42,314 nt of DNA from a virus: IMG/VR virus record IMGVR_UViG_3300030109_002855, positions 29,241-71,554 of that record; one strand, given 5' to 3'. The notes beneath the pieces are model-generated. The model was not told the origin of the DNA. It saw only the letters and a list, made by a program, of their open reading frames with translations, and made no database searches. This document shows positions 14,063 through 22,740 of this stretch, piece after piece (position 1 is the first letter of the stretch; the number at the start of each line of letters is the position of its first letter). A program made the position numbers and the translations under genes.

Positions 14063-14974
14063 ATGTTATGGACTGAAAAATATAGACCTCAACACTTAGA
14101 TGAAATAGTGGGTCATTATAATTTAATAATGGATGCAGAAGAATGGCTACAAAATAAAGAGATGCCTAATCTTCTTTTATACGGTGTAGCGGGTACAGGT
14201 AAAACTGCATTCGCAGGAGCATTGGCTAATGATATATTAGGTGAGTTCAAAGATTCTAATTTCTATGAAATTAACGCCTCAGATGATAGGAAACTTGAAA
14301 CAGTTAGGACTAAGATTAAGGAAATAGCATCTACATCTAAAATAGGTGATGTACCATTCAAAATAGTTTTACTTGATGAGATGGATGGTATGACTAAAGA
14401 TGCACAAAATGCATTAAAAAGGATTATGGAAAGGTATTCAGAAAATTGTAGATTTATAATAACCTGCAATGAAAGAAATCGCATCATATACCCTTTACAA
14501 TCTAGGTGTGCTAATTATCTGTTTATTAGGTTGAGTGATGAGAACATGTCATTCATATTAAACAGAATATTAACACTAGAAAAGGTAACAAGTGTTGATA
14601 AAGAAGAACTCGATTCTTTTATATTGGGGCTGCATGGTGATATTCGTAGAGGAATTACCGAATTACAAGCATCAATTTCTAGTAAGAGTCCTCTGTCAAA
14701 ATTAAATCAAGAAAGCCTTGAGCCGTATGTTATTATAATTAATATGTTAAATGAAAATAAATATGAACAAGCATTAGACGAGGTACATAAAATGATTTAC
14801 AATTCTATTGACATGACATCGTTGTGTGTTAATTTACATGATGCTGTTGTAGCAAAAGAAATGCAACACAAAAAGAAATTCCAATATCTGCGAGTAATCG
14901 GGGAGGCTGAATGGCGTAGTAAAACCATGACTCCAAAATTATTAGCGAGTTGGATGATAGCACAAATGATATGA
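14063..14974 (+). CDS. rfcS: Replication factor C small subunit (clamp loader ATPase)
   Basis: RFC opens the PCNA ring and loads it on primed DNA. All key AAA+ motifs are present: N-terminal WTEKYRP, Walker A GVAGTGKTA (41-49), NASDDR (71-76), Walker B LLDEMDG (103-109), sensor TCNERN (134-139) and the Arg-finger motif SRC (147-149). The length (303 aa) fits a viral/archaeal small subunit with a short C-terminal collar. ATG 14063 is chosen because GGAG is 9 nt upstream and the protein then starts directly at the family N-terminus. Confidence 0.94.
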   Translation: MLWTEKYRPQHLDEIVGHYNLIMDAEEWLQNKEMPNLLLYGVAGTGKTAFAGALANDILGEFKDSNFYEINASDDRKLETVRTKIKEIASTSKIGDVPFKIVLLDEMDGMTKDAQNALKRIMERYSENCRFIITCNERNRIIYPLQSRCANYLFIRLSDENMSFILNRILTLEKVTSVDKEELDSFILGLHGDIRRGITELQASISSKSPLSKLNQESLEPYVIIINMLNENKYEQALDEVHKMIYNSIDMTSLCVNLHDAVVAKEMQHKKKFQYLRVIGEAEWRSKTMTPKLLASWMIAQMI

Positions 14975-15004
14975 AAAAAAAGAAAAAAAGAAAAGGTGAA
15001 AAAA

Positions 15005-16270
15005 ATGGAAAATAATGAAAATATTGAGAAATTAATGAAAGAAGTGGAATTGGGAGCAGGTCGAGTAGATTTAAGTCTAGAAGATGCTGTTCTAAAGATA
15101 GATGAAATCTGTCAACAAAATGGTTTAGATAAAAACGAAGAACCATTAGTTGTGATGAATCTATGGAGACAATATGTTGCAAGTGTAATGATGTCAAGAA
15201 AGAAAGATTCTGCCGATAATAACGAAAGCCCAACCAATGCTCCTAGCAACGGTTGGTTAAAACAAGCATTTGGTATGTTTGTATCTTTAGATGAATCTAG
15301 AGATATGATGGAATGGAGTAGAGATAATGTATTCAATGAATATAATATGGATAAAGAAACTACTCTTGAATCAGGTAAAGTAGCAGTAGTTAATCAAATG
15401 GAAGATGGTACTTATCAAGTAATTAGGTATCATGAAGGTGAAAGACAAGAAAGGTTTATTCAGAAATTACCTGCCGGAGCAATGGCGTTAGACTCTTCTG
15501 ATTTAGCATGGATAGTACCTCTAGATGCAGTTGCTAAATACAGAGAAGACCCTAACCCTAATTATGGTAAACCATTACCTAAAGAGGAGTTTAGAAGAAG
15601 TGGTGTATTTGTAGGTGAAGTTGATGGTAAGTTTGGTAAGTATTACTTTAATTATAAAGGTGATTCTTCTAAGGCTTTTGAACCAAAGACCTTTGATTGG
15701 GTATCATTTAACTGTATCATAAACAGTTTTGATGAAACTAAGATTCATGGTATAACTACAAGAACCCTTGCTTCATTAGTTGTTAATGATGAATTACCTG
15801 ATGATGCTGATTCAAAGAGAGATATGAGTCAAACATCTAAACCTGATTTGATGATGGAATATGCTAGAGAGCATTATGTACCATTAAACGATTTAGATAG
15901 AGCGCATAGTATGAATCTATCTAAAACATATTTAGAAAGATTTGTAATTACTGATGGTAATGTGGCAAGTATGATACTTACACCTACTGCTAACGGTAAT
16001 AGAATAGTATCTATATCAGATTTGAATGCTGATTTTGAATATGATGGAGATGGCTATGTCGGTACAACTTGTTGGATACCAAGTGGCATTGAAATTGATT
16101 TCGGTGTAGGTTCTGATGTTATTGTAGTAGGTAGAACTTCACAACGTACAAATGATGATGGTTCTTTAGATGGAACTACACTAAATGTTAGTGGGTTGTT
16201 TGTAACTTCAAAGCGAGGTAAAGTTGTAGAAGTAGAGATTCCTGTTGAAGATGATACAGATTGGTTCTGA
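15005..16270 (+). CDS. Putative single-stranded DNA-binding protein (RPA/SSB-like)
   Basis: The 421-aa protein sits between RFC small subunit and the Sak4/PCNA genes, where an SSB is expected. The N-terminal 75 residues are helical and charged. The middle is a long beta-rich region, and the C-terminal 100 residues (GYVGTTCWIPSGIEIDFGVG and following) look like an OB fold. The end, VEDDTDWF, is an acidic tail with a terminal Phe like bacterial SSB tips that bind partner proteins. No zinc motif is seen. The assignment is an inference from layout and context. ATG 15005 has AAAAGGTG upstream. Confidence 0.55.
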   Translation: MENNENIEKLMKEVELGAGRVDLSLEDAVLKIDEICQQNGLDKNEEPLVVMNLWRQYVASVMMSRKKDSADNNESPTNAPSNGWLKQAFGMFVSLDESRDMMEWSRDNVFNEYNMDKETTLESGKVAVVNQMEDGTYQVIRYHEGERQERFIQKLPAGAMALDSSDLAWIVPLDAVAKYREDPNPNYGKPLPKEEFRRSGVFVGEVDGKFGKYYFNYKGDSSKAFEPKTFDWVSFNCIINSFDETKIHGITTRTLASLVVNDELPDDADSKRDMSQTSKPDLMMEYAREHYVPLNDLDRAHSMNLSKTYLERFVITDGNVASMILTPTANGNRIVSISDLNADFEYDGDGYVGTTCWIPSGIEIDFGVGSDVIVVGRTSQRTNDDGSLDGTTLNVSGLFVTSKRGKVVEVEIPVEDDTDWF

Positions 16271-16279
16271 GGACATAAT

Positions 16280-16549
16280 ATGTATCAGATATCAGGGCAG
16301 ATAATACATAGTCATAGTTTTGCTGTTCCATTAGAAACAGTAGAATTTTTGACAGTTAGGTTAAATGAAGAAACTGGTGAATACTGGTTAAAAATGCATT
16401 TGCCTTCTAGTAAAGAAATAAGAATAAAAGTAAGTGAGGCAGAAGTCAATTCCATATTAGGAGAATGGGCTATGTCTAAGGGTAACGACGTTTATCCTGA
16501 ATTTAATGGTGATAAAAATGAGTTGGAATACAGAAAAAATAGAAGATAA
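16280..16549 (+). CDS. Small hypothetical protein (89 aa)
   Basis: A beta-rich N-terminal half (ISGQIIHSHSFAVPLETVEF, ETGEYWLKMHL) is followed by a helix (SEAEVNSILGEWAM) and a basic C-terminus. It overlaps the Sak4-like gene by 32 nt. I do not recognise it. Confidence 0.65.
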   Translation: MYQISGQIIHSHSFAVPLETVEFLTVRLNEETGEYWLKMHLPSSKEIRIKVSEAEVNSILGEWAMSKGNDVYPEFNGDKNELEYRKNRR

Positions 16550-17387
16550 CAGCGACACTTTTGCAGAAGCAAAGGCGAGGATTAAGGCACAGATTAAGGC
16601 ACGAAATGAAAGGGAGAAATCCTTTTTATTGTGTTCTATTACAGGTGAGCCAAAGGTAGGTAAAACAGGAACAGCAATGGATTGTAGAACCACCAAAGAA
16701 ATTGAAGAAGGATATAAAGTATTTATTCTAGATTTTGATGATGGGGCAGAACCTACTTGGGATTCAGGATGGGATAGAGATGAAAACATAGTAATCTTTA
16801 ACCCTATTGAAATGAAAGGTGATGGAACAGTTGATTGGAATGAGACATTTCAGAATGCACATTCTTTCATAACATATGTTAAGGAAGAAATTGCAGAAGG
16901 AATACCTGTTAAATCAATAATCTTTGATGGTGTTGATAAAGCATTTGAAGGTTCAGGTGATGTATTAAGACAACACTTGGTAAGGTCTTCAAAGAGAGAT
17001 GGTTTGATTATACATGATACTGATTCTGTAACCGTTAAACCTCTAGATTGGAAGATTAGAAATAGAGTTTATAATCGTCTTTTAGATGCGTTTATTGCTA
17101 TTGATGCAGATAGGTTTTTGATAACGCATATGAAACCTATCTATGGTAACATAGTTAATCCAGTACCTATTGGTGTTGTACCTGATTGGCATAAATCTAC
17201 ACCTGCTAGATTTACTCAAATGATACACATTAATAAAATTAAGAGTGGAGCAACAACTAATTATATTGCTGAATTACAAGCAAGTAAAACAAATCCCTCA
17301 ATAGTAGGAAAGGAATGGACTGTATTTGTTACTAATGGTGAAAATGCATGGTCAGGTATTCCTGAACTACGTGAGGGGAAATTATGA
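16518..17387 (+). CDS. Sak4-like RecA-fold ATPase (phage recombination protein)
   Basis: The 289-aa protein has a RecA-core P-loop, GEPKVGKTG (43-51), a strand-DFDDG segment (VFILDFDDG, 68-76), and a Walker B-like SIIFDGVDK at about 137. This matches the Sak4/RadA-paralogue single-strand annealing and recombination proteins carried by many phages and archaeal viruses, which cooperate with SSB. It probably binds ssDNA with the SSB-like protein (15005). ATG 16518 is chosen because GGTG lies 7 nt upstream. The stop overlaps the PCNA ATG. Confidence 0.75.
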   Translation: MSWNTEKIEDNSDTFAEAKARIKAQIKARNEREKSFLLCSITGEPKVGKTGTAMDCRTTKEIEEGYKVFILDFDDGAEPTWDSGWDRDENIVIFNPIEMKGDGTVDWNETFQNAHSFITYVKEEIAEGIPVKSIIFDGVDKAFEGSGDVLRQHLVRSSKRDGLIIHDTDSVTVKPLDWKIRNRVYNRLLDAFIAIDADRFLITHMKPIYGNIVNPVPIGVVPDWHKSTPARFTQMIHINKIKSGATTNYIAELQASKTNPSIVGKEWTVFVTNGENAWSGIPELREGKL

Positions 17388-18172
17388 GATTTGTAATAGA
17401 TAATAAAAAGTTTATTGATGCATTAAGCGCAGTAGCATTGAGAGGTAAATATCCTAGTGGCGGTGCAACTAAGATTAAATCATTGTCAGATTATGCGTAC
17501 ATAGTTGCTGATATGGGTGGGGAACAACCATCATCAATTACATTGTATAATGCAAATGACTCTACCGCTTGTTCTATTAAAGTACAAGATAACGAAAACT
17601 TGAACATGGTTCACATTGGGGGTGAATCTGTTCTTGATATTTCTAAGTTGAAGAAGTATCTTAAACCTATGAAAGGATTAGTTACTGTAAATATTGGTGA
17701 AATTATCACGTTGGATACTACAACTAAGCGTGCTACAATACCATCAGTAATTAATCATCCATCATTCTCTATGATTCAATTGGTTAGAAATATTAATTTA
17801 GATGGTAAAGATGTAAATAACTTACCTACATTTGGTAAGGCTAATGTTCAGTTTGAGGCAGCAGTTATGTTAACTTCTGATTCATTGAAAGATGCTTGTA
17901 CCACTTGTGATGTTGCTAATACATCTAGATACATATTAGAATCTACTTCTAATGATTTCAGAATAAGTATTCCTGAAGTTAATACAGAAAAGATTGTAGT
18001 ATATCCTGAAACATTAACCGTTGAAGGTGAAGAAGCAATAGTAGAATTGACAGGTGAGTTTGCACATTTTTTAGATGGGATAACTACCATCTATCTTAAG
18101 GATGATTTTCCGGTATTAATTACATCCCCTAATAGGGTTTTAATTAAAGCACCTAGATTTAATCCGAGGTAA
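17384..18172 (+). CDS. pcn: PCNA sliding clamp
   Basis: The 262-aa protein has the length and two-domain layout of archaeal PCNA. It starts with a beta strand and helix (RFVIDNKKFIDALSAVA), has the domain 1 segment VLDISKLKKYLKPM, an interdomain region around residue 110-130, and a C-terminal LKDDFPVLITSPNRVLIKAP that matches the 'yL.dd.Pl.i.y...g...y.lAPr' end of the family. The Lys-rich inner helices that face DNA are present. It forms a ring tethering polymerase, ligase and nucleases. It lies next to the polymerase gene, overlapping the Sak4-like gene at its start. Confidence 0.9.
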   Translation: MRFVIDNKKFIDALSAVALRGKYPSGGATKIKSLSDYAYIVADMGGEQPSSITLYNANDSTACSIKVQDNENLNMVHIGGESVLDISKLKKYLKPMKGLVTVNIGEIITLDTTTKRATIPSVINHPSFSMIQLVRNINLDGKDVNNLPTFGKANVQFEAAVMLTSDSLKDACTTCDVANTSRYILESTSNDFRISIPEVNTEKIVVYPETLTVEGEEAIVELTGEFAHFLDGITTIYLKDDFPVLITSPNRVLIKAPRFNPR

Positions 18173-18177
18173 TATAT

Positions 18178-19881
18178 ATGATAATTAGTGAAACAACAGA
18201 AGGAATATACACAGCATGGCGAGATGATACGGGTAAAAGGGAACGATGTATCACTCCCCACTCTGTTTTTAGACCATATTTCTATATTTTAGCAAGTGAT
18301 TCTAAACCTGAGAATATTATTAGTAGAGATAAATGGGGTAATAGTAAAGTATTAACTGTATCTTATGAAGAAAGTCCAGCATATAAAAATCTACAAAACT
18401 TACCTTTAACTAGAGTTTACTGTAAAAACCCTCAAGAGATGAGGAAGGTAAAGGATGAGTTTACTACTACTTTTGAAGCAGACGTAAGATATACACATAG
18501 ATATGCTGTTGATGTATTTAGCAAGGATAATAGTGAAGCGATACGTGCTTTTGGTGAAAAAGGATTTCCTGAATATGATTTAAGAAAGTGTTATTGGGAT
18601 ATGGAATGGATGCAAGGTGGAGAATATGATGGAGATATAACTTGTATAGTTATGTACGATAATTTTGAAAAGAAGTTTTATAGATATAGTTGGTTTCCTA
18701 CGAAAAGAAACTTAAGTGAAAATACTGTAAGAGAAGATACAGAAGAGTTTGTTTTTGATAATGAGAAAGCAATGATACTTTATTTCCTAACAGTAATAAA
18801 TAAACAAGACCCTGATATGTTAATATCTTGGTTTGGTAACAGATTCGACTTACCTAAGTTATTAGAAAGATGTGCTGCACTTAATCTAGATGCTAGGCTA
18901 TTATCACCTGTTTGGGAAGTTGATGGATTTAAGAATAATAAGAATAGTTATTCTTTTAACAGAGATTTCTTTGGTCCTATCGAGCAACCTATTAAAGGTA
19001 GAATAACTTTAAGTTTGGATGTAGCATTTGAAAGACAATGGAATGATGCTCAACGTGGTACTCTTCCTTCACTATCATTAGATTATGTATCAAACCTAGT
19101 TCTAGGTTCTAAGAAATTGGTTAGTGAAAAGTTTCCCGATAAGCAAGAGTTCTTTAGAAGAGGTTGGTTAGAAGATTCTGATACCTATTTGCAGTATGCC
19201 TTAATAGATGTTGAACTAATTAAAGAGTTAGATGAAACAAACTATTTGTCAGAAGCAGTATTGTCATTACAGCGTTTAATCAAAGCCCCGTTTAATGCAT
19301 GTTTTTATGCAAGTAATATGGGAGGAATATATTTTATGCGTAATGCTTGGTGGAAAGCACCATCATCAACTGATGGAGTCAAGATTAACTACGAAGGTGC
19401 AATGATATATGACCCGTTGAAAGAAGGTACTAATGGTTTACATCAAGGTGTGGCAGCATTTGATTATGCACAACTATATCCATCAATGATGATAGCGCGT
19501 AATATATCTTGGGAAACTAAATCAGATGTTCCAACAGAATTTGCTGTAAACATTTCTACTCCTAGAGATTTCTCACCTGCTAAAACTAAAACAATGTTAT
19601 ATTACAAGACTGATGAATTAGGAATATTACCTAAATCAGTTTTAGAATTAAAAGCATTGAGAGATGAGTACAAAAAGAAAATGAAAGAAGCGACAACTAA
19701 AGATGATAAGGTTAAATGGAATAACAATCAGTTAGCAGTAAAGCGATTGATGGCGAGTTTCTATGGTATCATCGGGTATCAGGGTTTTGGTTGGTCTGAT
19801 GTAGATATAGCCGCTAGTATTACTGCTAGTGCAAGACAAGCAATTAGATATGCTGCATTAAAAGTGGAGGGATTAGAATAG
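18178..19881 (+). CDS. polB: Family B DNA polymerase, N-terminal half (exonuclease and motifs A, B)
   Basis: This 567-aa half carries the proofreading exonuclease (Exo I D141-M-E143, Exo II N221/D224 in GNRFD, Exo III Y340/D344 in YALID) and palm motif A DYAQLYPSMM (catalytic D429). Motif B is KRLMASFYG (K522 to G530), with Ala where most enzymes have Asn in KxxxNSxYG. The frame ends at TAG just after the helix that follows motif B; the stop is not followed by a continuing frame (GTA AAA TAA). The rest of the enzyme is at 20186. The two halves must assemble to form an active polymerase. Confidence 0.93.
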   Translation: MIISETTEGIYTAWRDDTGKRERCITPHSVFRPYFYILASDSKPENIISRDKWGNSKVLTVSYEESPAYKNLQNLPLTRVYCKNPQEMRKVKDEFTTTFEADVRYTHRYAVDVFSKDNSEAIRAFGEKGFPEYDLRKCYWDMEWMQGGEYDGDITCIVMYDNFEKKFYRYSWFPTKRNLSENTVREDTEEFVFDNEKAMILYFLTVINKQDPDMLISWFGNRFDLPKLLERCAALNLDARLLSPVWEVDGFKNNKNSYSFNRDFFGPIEQPIKGRITLSLDVAFERQWNDAQRGTLPSLSLDYVSNLVLGSKKLVSEKFPDKQEFFRRGWLEDSDTYLQYALIDVELIKELDETNYLSEAVLSLQRLIKAPFNACFYASNMGGIYFMRNAWWKAPSSTDGVKINYEGAMIYDPLKEGTNGLHQGVAAFDYAQLYPSMMIARNISWETKSDVPTEFAVNISTPRDFSPAKTKTMLYYKTDELGILPKSVLELKALRDEYKKKMKEATTKDDKVKWNNNQLAVKRLMASFYGIIGYQGFGWSDVDIAASITASARQAIRYAALKVEGLE

Positions 19882-20012
19882 GTAAAATAATATTTATTAG
19901 TAAAATATTTAAATGTAAATTGTGTAAGTTTCATAAAACGGATAATGCATTTACATTAGAAGAAGGCGGCATATGTTGTGAAGAATGTTGGGGTAATATG
20001 AATGAGAAATAG
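19878..20012 (+). CDS. Possible mini zinc-ribbon gene inside the polymerase split
   Basis: This frame, overlapping the end of the polymerase N-half, encodes about 44 residues with CKLCKFHKT and CCEECWGN, a CxxC...CxxC zinc pattern. A strong GGAGG (19866-19870) sits 7 nt before ATA 19878. There is no ATG in the first part, so the start codon would be non-standard (ATA or ATT), which lowers confidence. The frame ends at TAG 20012, overlapping the next mini-gene. Confidence 0.35.
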   Translation: MGKIIFISKIFKCKLCKFHKTDNAFTLEEGGICCEECWGNMNEK

Positions 20013-20091
20013 ATTGATATGTAGATGGTGCAAAGCCAAAGTAACTTGGAAGCATGATAGACGAAGACGATGTGACAGTTGTAAGGAATGA
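20002..20091 (+). CDS. Mini zinc-ribbon peptide (29 aa) inside the polymerase split
   Basis: The peptide MRNRLICRWCKAKVTW continues with KHDRRRRCDSCKE. It has a clean CxxC (C7, C10) and CxxC (C24, C27) zinc ribbon with a basic middle. It starts within the end of the previous mini-frame and ends 5 nt before the next one. At 29 aa it is about as short as a zinc ribbon can be. Confidence 0.5.
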   Translation: MRNRLICRWCKAKVTWKHDRRRRCDSCKE

Positions 20092-20096
20092 TAATT

Positions 20097-20189
20097 ATGA
20101 AAGATAAAATGTTAATAAGAATGATATATGTAATAGGTAAAATATCTACACTGATAAGTAGATTTAATAGTAGTAGGTGGAGAAAATGA
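20097..20189 (+). CDS. Mini basic peptide (30 aa) inside the polymerase split
   Basis: ATG 20097 to TGA 20189. The peptide (MKDKMLIRMIYVIGKISTLI then SRFNSSRWRK) has a hydrophobic centre and a basic end, like a small membrane-associated or nucleic acid-binding helix. Its stop overlaps the start of the polymerase C-half (ATGA), so it may couple translation of that gene. Support is mostly positional. Confidence 0.35.
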   Translation: MKDKMLIRMIYVIGKISTLISRFNSSRWRK

Positions 20190-21094
20190 AAGTAGTTTAC
20201 GGTCATACTGATTCTATTTATGTTAAGTGTGAAAGTATTGAGAAAGGAGAAGAGATTTGTGCTATGTTGAATGAGTCTGTAAGAGAATATTTTCCTAATA
20301 TTTTAGGGTTAAAAGAACATCCTGTAACACTAGAGTTTGAAAAGTATTTTGAAACACTAGGAGTCGGTGCAACAAAGAACAGAAATGCAGGAATGATTTC
20401 TTGGAAAGATGGTGATTTCTTAGATAATAAAGAGTTTGTTATGACAGGCTTTACCGCTAAAAGAATATCAGAAACGGCACTTGCTAAAGAGGTACAAATA
20501 AAGGTTTTGAAAATGTGGGTAATGAACAACTCAGAAGAAGAAATACTAGATTATTTAGTATCTATTTACCAAGATACTTTACAAGGTAGATTAACACTTG
20601 ATAAAATATTAAAGCGTAGTAGATACAAAGAAGAAAGATTTCATGTATATTGTACAGTTTGTAAAAAATCATATCATTTAGAGGATGTTAAATGTAGATG
20701 TACTTTACCTGCTACAAAAAAATCAGCATTAACCACTGCTATGAAAAGCGGTAAAGGTTGGAAATCAGCAGGTAAAAGACCCACTGTTGGCTCAGGAATA
20801 TTAGGAGTATTGATGTATAATAAAACTAACACTACGCCAATAGAAGATACTTACTTGTATCTTAAAATGAAAGACTATCCATCTATGATTAATCACCCAA
20901 TAACAGGGAACTCATTTGTTCCTAATTATATGGCGGGATTAACAGAAGAGGATTTTAAAACAATTACACCTGATTGGGAACATTATGCTCAATCAGTTGT
21001 TAAAAAAGCAAGCCCAATATTTGATGCTATGGATTGGGATACATCTAAAATAACAAAAGATGTACATCAAAGAACACTAGATGAATGGTGGTAA
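20186..21094 (+). CDS. polB: Family B DNA polymerase, C-terminal half (motif C, thumb, PIP motif)
   Basis: The 302-aa half begins directly at motif C: MKVVYGHTDSIY, with the second catalytic Asp (D9) intact and His (H7) in place of the first Asp of YGDTDS. The rest of the palm and the thumb follow (for example EKYFETLGVGATKNRNAGM and TGFTAKR). A zinc-type insertion CTVCKKSYHLEDVKCRC (C156, C159, C170, C172) lies in the thumb. The protein ends in QRTLDEWW (295-302), an archaeal PCNA-binding (PIP) motif. Start ATG 20186 has GGTGG 5 nt upstream. A comparable two-gene family B polymerase is known from Methanothermobacter thermautotrophicus. Confidence 0.92.
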   Translation: MKVVYGHTDSIYVKCESIEKGEEICAMLNESVREYFPNILGLKEHPVTLEFEKYFETLGVGATKNRNAGMISWKDGDFLDNKEFVMTGFTAKRISETALAKEVQIKVLKMWVMNNSEEEILDYLVSIYQDTLQGRLTLDKILKRSRYKEERFHVYCTVCKKSYHLEDVKCRCTLPATKKSALTTAMKSGKGWKSAGKRPTVGSGILGVLMYNKTNTTPIEDTYLYLKMKDYPSMINHPITGNSFVPNYMAGLTEEDFKTITPDWEHYAQSVVKKASPIFDAMDWDTSKITKDVHQRTLDEWW

Positions 21095-21099
21095 AAAAT

Positions 21100-21978
21100 A
21101 TGAATGAATACACATACCAATGGAATGCAGAACAATATGAAGACAGTGAAGACAGAACAGAACCAATATTGAAGATTTCTAAATCTTCTTTAGGTTCTTT
21201 TCAATGGTGTCCTCAAAGATATGAATATCAGTATCCACTAAGGATGCCGATAGACCAAACCGATGTAATGAGAAAAGGTAGCATAATACATAATGCTAGA
21301 GAAGATTGGTTCAAAGATGTAGATATCAAAAAGGCTGAAACACTATCAGGTGATGAACTTGCTAGTTATTTTTTGAGTGTATATCCTATTGATGATTATA
21401 GTGATATGTATCAAATAATGGCTATTGATGATGCTAACAGATTTATGGATTCTAAGATGGAAGAGAAAGTAGAAGAGTTCTTGCCTGTTGTTAATGAGAT
21501 AATGTTAGATGCTGAAATAGTAATACCTAGAGATATCATGGGTGATAAGTTCACACTTGCACACGATTATGTTGTACACTTACAAGGTATTATTGATAGA
21601 ATGTATGTAGAGGATGGGGGCTATATTCCTATGGAATTAAAAACAGGTGGTTGGAAAGACTGGAAAAAGACTATGATGAGAAAAGAAATGGCATTTTACC
21701 AAATACTATTTGAAAACTGCCCTAGAGAAACTTTGTTATCACACAATATAGACCCCGATATTAGTATGACTCATTGGGGTTGGTATTATCCTGCTTCAAA
21801 TTATACTTATGTTGAAGAAGTAAAGAAGTCTAGTAAAAAAGCAGTCATGAAAGGCATAGCAAAACTATTACATTCATATGAACAAAGGGACTTTGAGGCT
21901 AAATTTTATGCAAAGACTTGTATCAATTGTAGTTTTTATGGTATATGTCCTGCTGCAACAAATGATGGGTGGAATTAA
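21100..21978 (+). CDS. Cas4/RecB-like PD-(D/E)XK nuclease with Fe-S Cys cluster
   Basis: The 292-aa protein has the order of Cas4/AddB-type exonucleases: one Cys near the N-terminus (C37 in FQWCPQRYEY), a conserved His (H64 in RKGSIIHNA), the nuclease core Asp (QGIIDRMY) and ExK (PMELKTGG), a QxxxY-like segment (KEMAFYQILFE), and three C-terminal Cys (C274, C277, C283 in CINCSFYGIC). The four Cys likely hold a 4Fe-4S cluster. It probably resects viral or host DNA ends for recombination. ATG 21100 with GGTGG upstream is preferred. There is no CRISPR context. Confidence 0.82.
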   Translation: MNEYTYQWNAEQYEDSEDRTEPILKISKSSLGSFQWCPQRYEYQYPLRMPIDQTDVMRKGSIIHNAREDWFKDVDIKKAETLSGDELASYFLSVYPIDDYSDMYQIMAIDDANRFMDSKMEEKVEEFLPVVNEIMLDAEIVIPRDIMGDKFTLAHDYVVHLQGIIDRMYVEDGGYIPMELKTGGWKDWKKTMMRKEMAFYQILFENCPRETLLSHNIDPDISMTHWGWYYPASNYTYVEEVKKSSKKAVMKGIAKLLHSYEQRDFEAKFYAKTCINCSFYGICPAATNDGWN

Positions 21979-21979
21979 A

Positions 21980-22084
21980 ATGAATGTAGATGAAAGAATA
22001 AAGATGATTTGGTTAGAGTCCTGTGGAACAGGAAATACAAGGTCTTTGGAGGATTGGTTAAATGAAATGGAAAGAATATTTTAG
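21980..22084 (+). CDS. Small DERIxxIW protein (34 aa), copy 1
   Basis: ATG 21980, just after the nuclease stop, with GGGTGG upstream. The sequence starts MNVDERIKMIWLESC and continues with a second helix (SLEDWLNEMERIF). The start is strikingly like MSTDERINRIWKL of the small gene at 24056, so the two look like paralogues. A two-helix protein of unknown function. Confidence 0.5.
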   Translation: MNVDERIKMIWLESCGTGNTRSLEDWLNEMERIF

Positions 22085-22121
22085 AAGAAAGAAAGAATAT
22101 AAAGAGAGGAATAAAAAATGA
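22062..22121 (+). CDS. Possible 19-aa basic leader peptide
   Basis: ATG 22062 has GGAGG (22048-22052) about 9 nt upstream and overlaps the end of the previous gene. The peptide (MKWKEYFRRKKEYKERNKK) is strongly basic. Its stop overlaps the ATG at 22118. It may be real or simply a coupling relay; support is weak. Confidence 0.25.
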   Translation: MKWKEYFRRKKEYKERNKK

Positions 22122-22189
22122 AAATAATAGATATATTTTATAATCAGGGTAGTATGTATTATCCTAAAAGAAAAGGTGATGTTAAATGA
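22118..22189 (+). CDS. Possible 23-aa peptide
   Basis: ATG 22118 follows GAGAGGA and the stop overlaps the next ATG (ATGA at 22186). The peptide is MKIIDIFYNQGSMYY followed by a basic end. It fills the gap between two genes but shows no motif. Confidence 0.3.
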   Translation: MKIIDIFYNQGSMYYPKRKGDVK

Positions 22190-22542
22190 GAGATTTAAGA
22201 TATCCACCGGATAATCAAAATGCTAAAGAAGATAATTGTCCTATATGTAGTATTCCTTTGAGAGATGATGCAAATTATCAAGCAAGAGAGGCTGTATCAA
22301 GATTTGATAATACTACTATGGTTTGTTGCCATTGTGGTAATGCAGAAGCAGTAGGTCACATAATGGCTGGTACATTAACAAAACACATGGTTGCTTTCTT
22401 ACTCAAGGCTAATTCAAGTGGATTAACTGATTGGGAATGGCACGTTATGATAACATTACTTCGTAGAGGTTCAATGTTAGGTTATGCACATCAAGGAGAT
22501 ATGCTTAGGAAAAAAATGATTAAAAAAATGGAGGAAGAGTAA
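22186..22542 (+). CDS. Zinc-binding hypothetical protein (118 aa)
   Basis: The start overlaps the upstream mini-frame. CPIC (near residue 18) and CCHCGN (near 47) form a zinc ribbon with a long middle loop. The C-terminal half is helical (VGHIMAGTLTKHMVAFLLKA, WHVMITLLRRG) with a basic end. I do not recognise the family. It lies in the block of small genes upstream of the primase. Confidence 0.65.
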   Translation: MRDLRYPPDNQNAKEDNCPICSIPLRDDANYQAREAVSRFDNTTMVCCHCGNAEAVGHIMAGTLTKHMVAFLLKANSSGLTDWEWHVMITLLRRGSMLGYAHQGDMLRKKMIKKMEEE

Positions 22543-22740
22543 ATGAATAAAACATATTTTACAATAGCATTTAGATATACAACAGATAGTAATGACCCCT
22601 GTAATCCACCGCCTCATTTTGAAGAAAGATTAGCAATGGTTATGAGTATTTTACATGAGAAAGGATTTGCTATGGATGTAATTTACGGTCAGGCTACTGA
22701 TAAAACATTCACTAAATTAGATGAGGAGATGCACAAATGA
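22543..22740 (+). CDS. Small hypothetical protein (65 aa)
   Basis: It starts immediately after the previous stop (TAAATG), with GGAGGAAGAG as ribosome site. The layout is strand-helix-strand (YFTIAFRYTT, FEERLAMVMSILHEKG, MDVIYGQ), as in small ferredoxin-like folds. Family not recognised. Its stop overlaps the next ATG. Confidence 0.6.
   Translation: MNKTYFTIAFRYTTDSNDPCNPPPHFEERLAMVMSILHEKGFAMDVIYGQATDKTFTKLDEEMHK

Noticed and set aside
19882-20185. Stop-codon readthrough or a split intein joining the two polymerase halves
   Set aside because: Directly after the TAG the frame meets TAA two codons later, and no intein splice blocks are visible at either half. The C-half has its own ribosome site and ATG.
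21100-21978. CRISPR adaptation (Cas4) locus
   Set aside because: The nuclease is Cas4/RecB-like, but there is no Cas1, Cas2 or repeat-spacer array in the window. A recombination role is simpler.
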